A program made the translations under genes and the position numbers. Shown piece by piece: positions 5,468 to 8,328 of a stretch of 8,328 bases of DNA; the first letter of the stretch is position 1, and each line of letters starts with the position of its first letter. The notes under the pieces were generated by a model that was not told where the DNA came from, ran no database searches, and saw only the letters and a program-made list of their open reading frames with translations. Location: assembly GCA_029974875.1 (NCBI GenBank), contig JARKQP010000464.1:1-8328 (forward strand), written 5' to 3'. The DNA comes from Mobilitalea sp. (GTDB taxonomy: Bacteria; Bacillota_A; Clostridia; Lachnospirales; Lachnospiraceae).

Positions 5468-8149
5468 TTACTTTGCCTCAAACCAGTTGACGCCTTCCTT
5501 CACCTCTGCCTCCAACAGCACCGACAGCTCTGCTGCTCCCTGCATCTCTTCCACCATGATTTTAGCCACCTGCCCCACTTCATCCTTATGTGCCTCAACT
5601 AATAATTCATCGTGCACCTGCAGGATCAGCCTTGAACGGAATTTCTCCGCCTTCAGCTTCTCATTGACCCGGATCATGGCTATCTTAATGATATCAGCCG
5701 CCGTTCCCTGAATCGGGGCATTCATCGCAACCCTTTCACCAAAGGAACGGGTCATAAAATTACTGTTCGCAAGCTCCGGGATCGGCCTCCTTCTACCAAA
5801 TAAGGTAGCAGAATAACCCTTTTCCTTTGCATCCTTGACCAGACAGTCCAGATATTCCTTTACCTTGGGGTAGGTTTCAAAATATTTTCCAATATAGCGT
5901 TCCGCTTCCTTCCTTGTAATCCCGAGATCCTGGCCTAAGCCGAAGGAGCTGATGCCATATACAATGCCGAAGTTAACAGCCTTCGCACTGCTTCGCTGGA
6001 AGGGAGTAACCTCATCAAAGGGGATATGGAACACCTCGGAGGCGGTGATCCGGTGGATATCCTTTGCCTCCCGGTAAGCATTAATCAGCCTTTCATCACC
6101 TGACATATGGGCAAGCACGCGAAGCTCGATCTGGGAATAATCCGCATCCAGGAAGACATAGCCTTCCTCCGGGATGAACACCTTCCTGATCTGTCTCCCA
6201 AGCTCCATCCTGATCGGTATGTTCTGCAGGTTCGGATCCGTGCTGCTGATCCGGCCTGTCGCCGCTATGGTCTGATGGAAACGGCCATGGATACGGTTGT
6301 CTTCCTTGATATAAACAGCCAAACCATCCGCATAGGTTGATTTTAATTTTGTCAGCTGGCGGTATTCCAGGATCATTCTAACCACCGGGTGCTCGGATTC
6401 CAGCTTTTCCAGAATATCGGCTGAGGTGGAATAACCCGTCTTTGTTTTCTTTCCAAAGGGCAGGCGCAGCTTCTCGAACAGGATTACACCCAGCTGCTTT
6501 GGTGAGTTAATATTAAATTCCTCGCCAACCAGATCGTATATGTCCTTTTCCAGCTTTATGATGCCGGTCTGGAGGCTATCGCCATATTCCTTTAACGCCC
6601 CCCTGTTTACACGGATTCCCCTGACCTCCATATCATAGAGGGTATACACCAATGGCATCTCAATGGTCTCGAACAGCTGCTGCATTCCCGCATCCAGCAA
6701 CAAATCCCGCAGCTTCTCCAGCGCAAGGAACGCAATGTAGGCACTATAGCATACATAGTATAAAAATGCCTCCGGCTTCTCTTCCATCGCCTTCTCCAGG
6801 GTATCCTTCCCTAATAGCTCGTCCCTGGATGGAACAGCCATGGCAAGATAATCCCTTGCAATGTCGTCATAATGGTAGGTATCCGTAAGTGGATTGAGCA
6901 GGTATGCTGCTATAGCAGCGTCAAAAAGATTGTCCTTTTCATTTACGGATAAAAAGTCCAGCTGCTCCTTAAGCCCGATTACAGATACACAGGCTCCCTT
7001 CTTCACAACCTGCGTGGCCCTATCCCTTAAGTATTCAGAGGTCATGAACCCCCCACATTTAATGAAGCTGACCCGTCCTTCTTCCCCTGGATGCTTCGCT
7101 TCCGCGCAGACAGCTACACCAAGGAGCTTACCATTCTCATGTACCATCTGAAGGCCTGCGTGGGTATCCTTTTCAGACATGCCCGCAAAAATCTGCTCTG
7201 CAGCACCAAAATCCTCTACCAGCTGAAAGCCCTCGGTTCCACTGGCGGAATGCTTCACTTCCGTGGAAGACTTTGCTTCCATGGCCTGGAACCTGGAAAG
7301 CAGGTTTTTGAATTCCAGACGCTTGAATAACTGGTAAACCTCTTCATTGTACAGGTTATCGATGGTCGCCTCTTCTATCTTAAATTCCAGCTCACAGTCC
7401 ACACAAATAGTCGCAAGCTTCTTTGAAAGAAATGCCAGCTCCTTATTATCTTTAAGGGCATTCGTTACCTTGCCGGGTGTCAGCTCGTCGATATGCTCAT
7501 AGATATTTTCGATGGATTTATAGGCATCTATTAATTTACTTGCCGTCTTTTCCCCGATGCCCGGCACTCCCGGGATATTATCCGAGGTATCCCCCATCAG
7601 CCCCTTTAAATCAATGAACTGGACAGGGGTTACATTATACTTCTCCTGCACATCCACGGCCAGATAATCCTCAATCTCAGTTCCGGTCCTCTTCGTTTTC
7701 GGGATACGGATCTTGATCTTCTCCGAGGCCAGCTGCAATAGATCCCTGTCCCCGGAAACCAGGGACACATAATTTCCTTCCTTCTCTGCCTTGGTAGCCA
7801 AGGTTCCCAGAATATCATCCGCTTCAAAGCCCGGCTTTTCAAGCACGGTGACATTCATCGCCTTAAGCACTTCCTTCATCAGGGGCACCTGTTCCCTTAA
7901 CTCCTCCGGCATCCCTTTGCGGGTTCCCTTATATTCCGCAAACATCTCATGGCGGAAGGTCGGGTGGTGCAGGTCAAAAGCCACTGTAAGGTAATCCGGC
8001 TTTTCCTCCTCCAGAATCTTGAGCATAATATTAATAAATCCAAGGACTGCATTCGTATGCTCCCCCTTTGATGTTGTCAGGTCAGGCAGCCCGTAGAACG
8101 CCCTGTTTAAGATGCTGTGCCCATCAATTAATACAATCTTCTTGTCCAT
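5468..8149 (-). CDS. polA: DNA polymerase I
   Basis: This 893-residue family A polymerase fills gaps during repair and removes Okazaki RNA primers. The 5'-3' exonuclease is residues 1 to about 290: IDGHS (D9), YKGTRK (73-78), EADD (109-112), SGDRD (D134, D136) and GDTSDNIPGVPGIGEKTA (186-203, helix-hairpin-helix). The middle domain (about 305-480) keeps the 3'-5' exonuclease fold position, but I cannot find the first D-x-E metal motif, so proofreading is probably lost, as in Bacillus-type Pol I. The polymerase domain is intact: motif A DADYSQIELR (catalytic D670), motif B RSSAKAVNFGIVYG (R719, K723, F727, Y731), motif C QVHDEL (H846, D847). The protein ends NWFEAK. I start at ATG 8149 because IVLIDGHS begins right after it as in homologues; a TTG at 8179 would add 10 residues but has no ribosome binding site. 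The site before ATG 8149 is itself weak. Confidence 0.97.
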   Translation of the reverse strand: MDKKIVLIDGHSILNRAFYGLPDLTTSKGEHTNAVLGFINIMLKILEEEKPDYLTVAFDLHHPTFRHEMFAEYKGTRKGMPEELREQVPLMKEVLKAMNVTVLEKPGFEADDILGTLATKAEKEGNYVSLVSGDRDLLQLASEKIKIRIPKTKRTGTEIEDYLAVDVQEKYNVTPVQFIDLKGLMGDTSDNIPGVPGIGEKTASKLIDAYKSIENIYEHIDELTPGKVTNALKDNKELAFLSKKLATICVDCELEFKIEEATIDNLYNEEVYQLFKRLEFKNLLSRFQAMEAKSSTEVKHSASGTEGFQLVEDFGAAEQIFAGMSEKDTHAGLQMVHENGKLLGVAVCAEAKHPGEEGRVSFIKCGGFMTSEYLRDRATQVVKKGACVSVIGLKEQLDFLSVNEKDNLFDAAIAAYLLNPLTDTYHYDDIARDYLAMAVPSRDELLGKDTLEKAMEEKPEAFLYYVCYSAYIAFLALEKLRDLLLDAGMQQLFETIEMPLVYTLYDMEVRGIRVNRGALKEYGDSLQTGIIKLEKDIYDLVGEEFNINSPKQLGVILFEKLRLPFGKKTKTGYSTSADILEKLESEHPVVRMILEYRQLTKLKSTYADGLAVYIKEDNRIHGRFHQTIAATGRISSTDPNLQNIPIRMELGRQIRKVFIPEEGYVFLDADYSQIELRVLAHMSGDERLINAYREAKDIHRITASEVFHIPFDEVTPFQRSSAKAVNFGIVYGISSFGLGQDLGITRKEAERYIGKYFETYPKVKEYLDCLVKDAKEKGYSATLFGRRRPIPELANSNFMTRSFGERVAMNAPIQGTAADIIKIAMIRVNEKLKAEKFRSRLILQVHDELLVEAHKDEVGQVAKIMVEEMQGAAELSVLLEAEVKEGVNWFEAK

Positions 8150-8168
8150 ATACTTACGTCCATGCCGT

Positions 8169-8201
8169 TTACTGCACAAATTGCCATGAAAGTGCTGGCA
8201 T
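8169..8201 (-). CDS. Possible 10-residue upstream ORF (leader peptide) of polA
   Basis: ATG 8201-8199 opens MPALSWQFVQ and stops at TAA 8171-8169, 19 nt before the polA ATG and out of frame with it. A strong AAGGGAGG (8218-8211) sits 9 nt upstream, far better than anything before polA itself. It has no run of regulatory codons as in amino-acid attenuators. It could couple ribosome delivery to polA, or the Shine-Dalgarno match may be fortuitous. Confidence 0.35.
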   Translation of the reverse strand: MPALSWQFVQ

Positions 8202-8328
8202 AGACCCGGGCCTCCCTTCGTTTATTCTTTGTTTTTCTTTCACCCTTTTCGCATAATCATTCGGAATAGCTAAATATAACTTCCGATAATATTTTAACTA
8301 TCCCCCAGGTATAATTCCTCCTGGTCGT
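8202..8328 (-). other. Region upstream of polA, no gene assignable
   Basis: On the minus strand this segment is purine- and AT-rich up to the AAGGGAGG at 8218-8211. Two frames are open at the window edge: one ends at TAA 8296-8294 after DQEELYLGDS, the other at TGA 8259-8257 after 23 codons. Either could be the C-terminus of an upstream gene, but the fragments are too short to identify. I found no -35/-10 pair good enough to call a polA promoter. Confidence 0.3.

Noticed and set aside
8150..8179. TTG start for polA adding 10 residues
   Set aside because: There is no Shine-Dalgarno upstream, and the added residues are unlike Pol I N-termini, which begin just before the LIDGHS motif.

Overview
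The window is a compact stretch of ordinary chromosome, probably from a low-to-moderate-GC Gram-positive anaerobe of the class Clostridia. Protein style suggests Lachnospiraceae or a close relative; I infer this from the proteins and have no 16S or other marker. Supporting signs are strong AGGAGG-type ribosome binding sites, a DNA polymerase I with a degenerate proofreading domain as in many Firmicutes, a WalJ/YycJ-type metallo-beta-lactamase-fold protein, and an adjacent ACT-domain (UPF0237) and PFL-family (UPF0210/DUF711) gene pair. All genes I can support lie on the minus strand. I see no tRNA, rRNA, CRISPR array, insertion sequence, phage gene or attachment site.

In the direction of transcription (right to left), the window holds: a leader of about 180 bp with a possible 10-codon upstream ORF; polA (DNA polymerase I); a 246-bp spacer with an AT-rich tandem repeat and small hairpins; coaE (dephospho-CoA kinase); a 168-bp spacer with a good sigma-A-type promoter and two inverted repeats; a WalJ/YycJ-like MBL hydrolase; a 104-bp spacer; the ACT-domain gene; 33 bp later the PFL/UPF0210 gene; a short hairpin just past its stop; a 226-bp spacer with a good promoter overlapping a Fur-like palindrome; a pepD-type cytosolic dipeptidase; and, 34 bp on, the first 53 codons of an unidentified acidic protein that leaves the window at base 1.

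The genes do not form one pathway. polA (repair and Okazaki-fragment processing) and coaE (last step of coenzyme A synthesis) are housekeeping genes. The MBL protein belongs to a family tied to cell-wall and DNA-repair phenotypes. The ACT and PFL proteins are a conserved pair of uncertain function. PepD recycles small peptides. At least two transcription starts inside the window are plausible: before the MBL gene (about base 4515) and before pepD (about base 1815).

I found no convincing novel system. The items most worth a second look are regulatory: a perfect 17-bp palindrome and a second inverted repeat at the MBL promoter, a Fur-box-like palindrome inside the pepD promoter, a strong Shine-Dalgarno serving a tiny ORF rather than polA, and a 20-codon in-frame stretch after the coaE stop that ends in a double stop.
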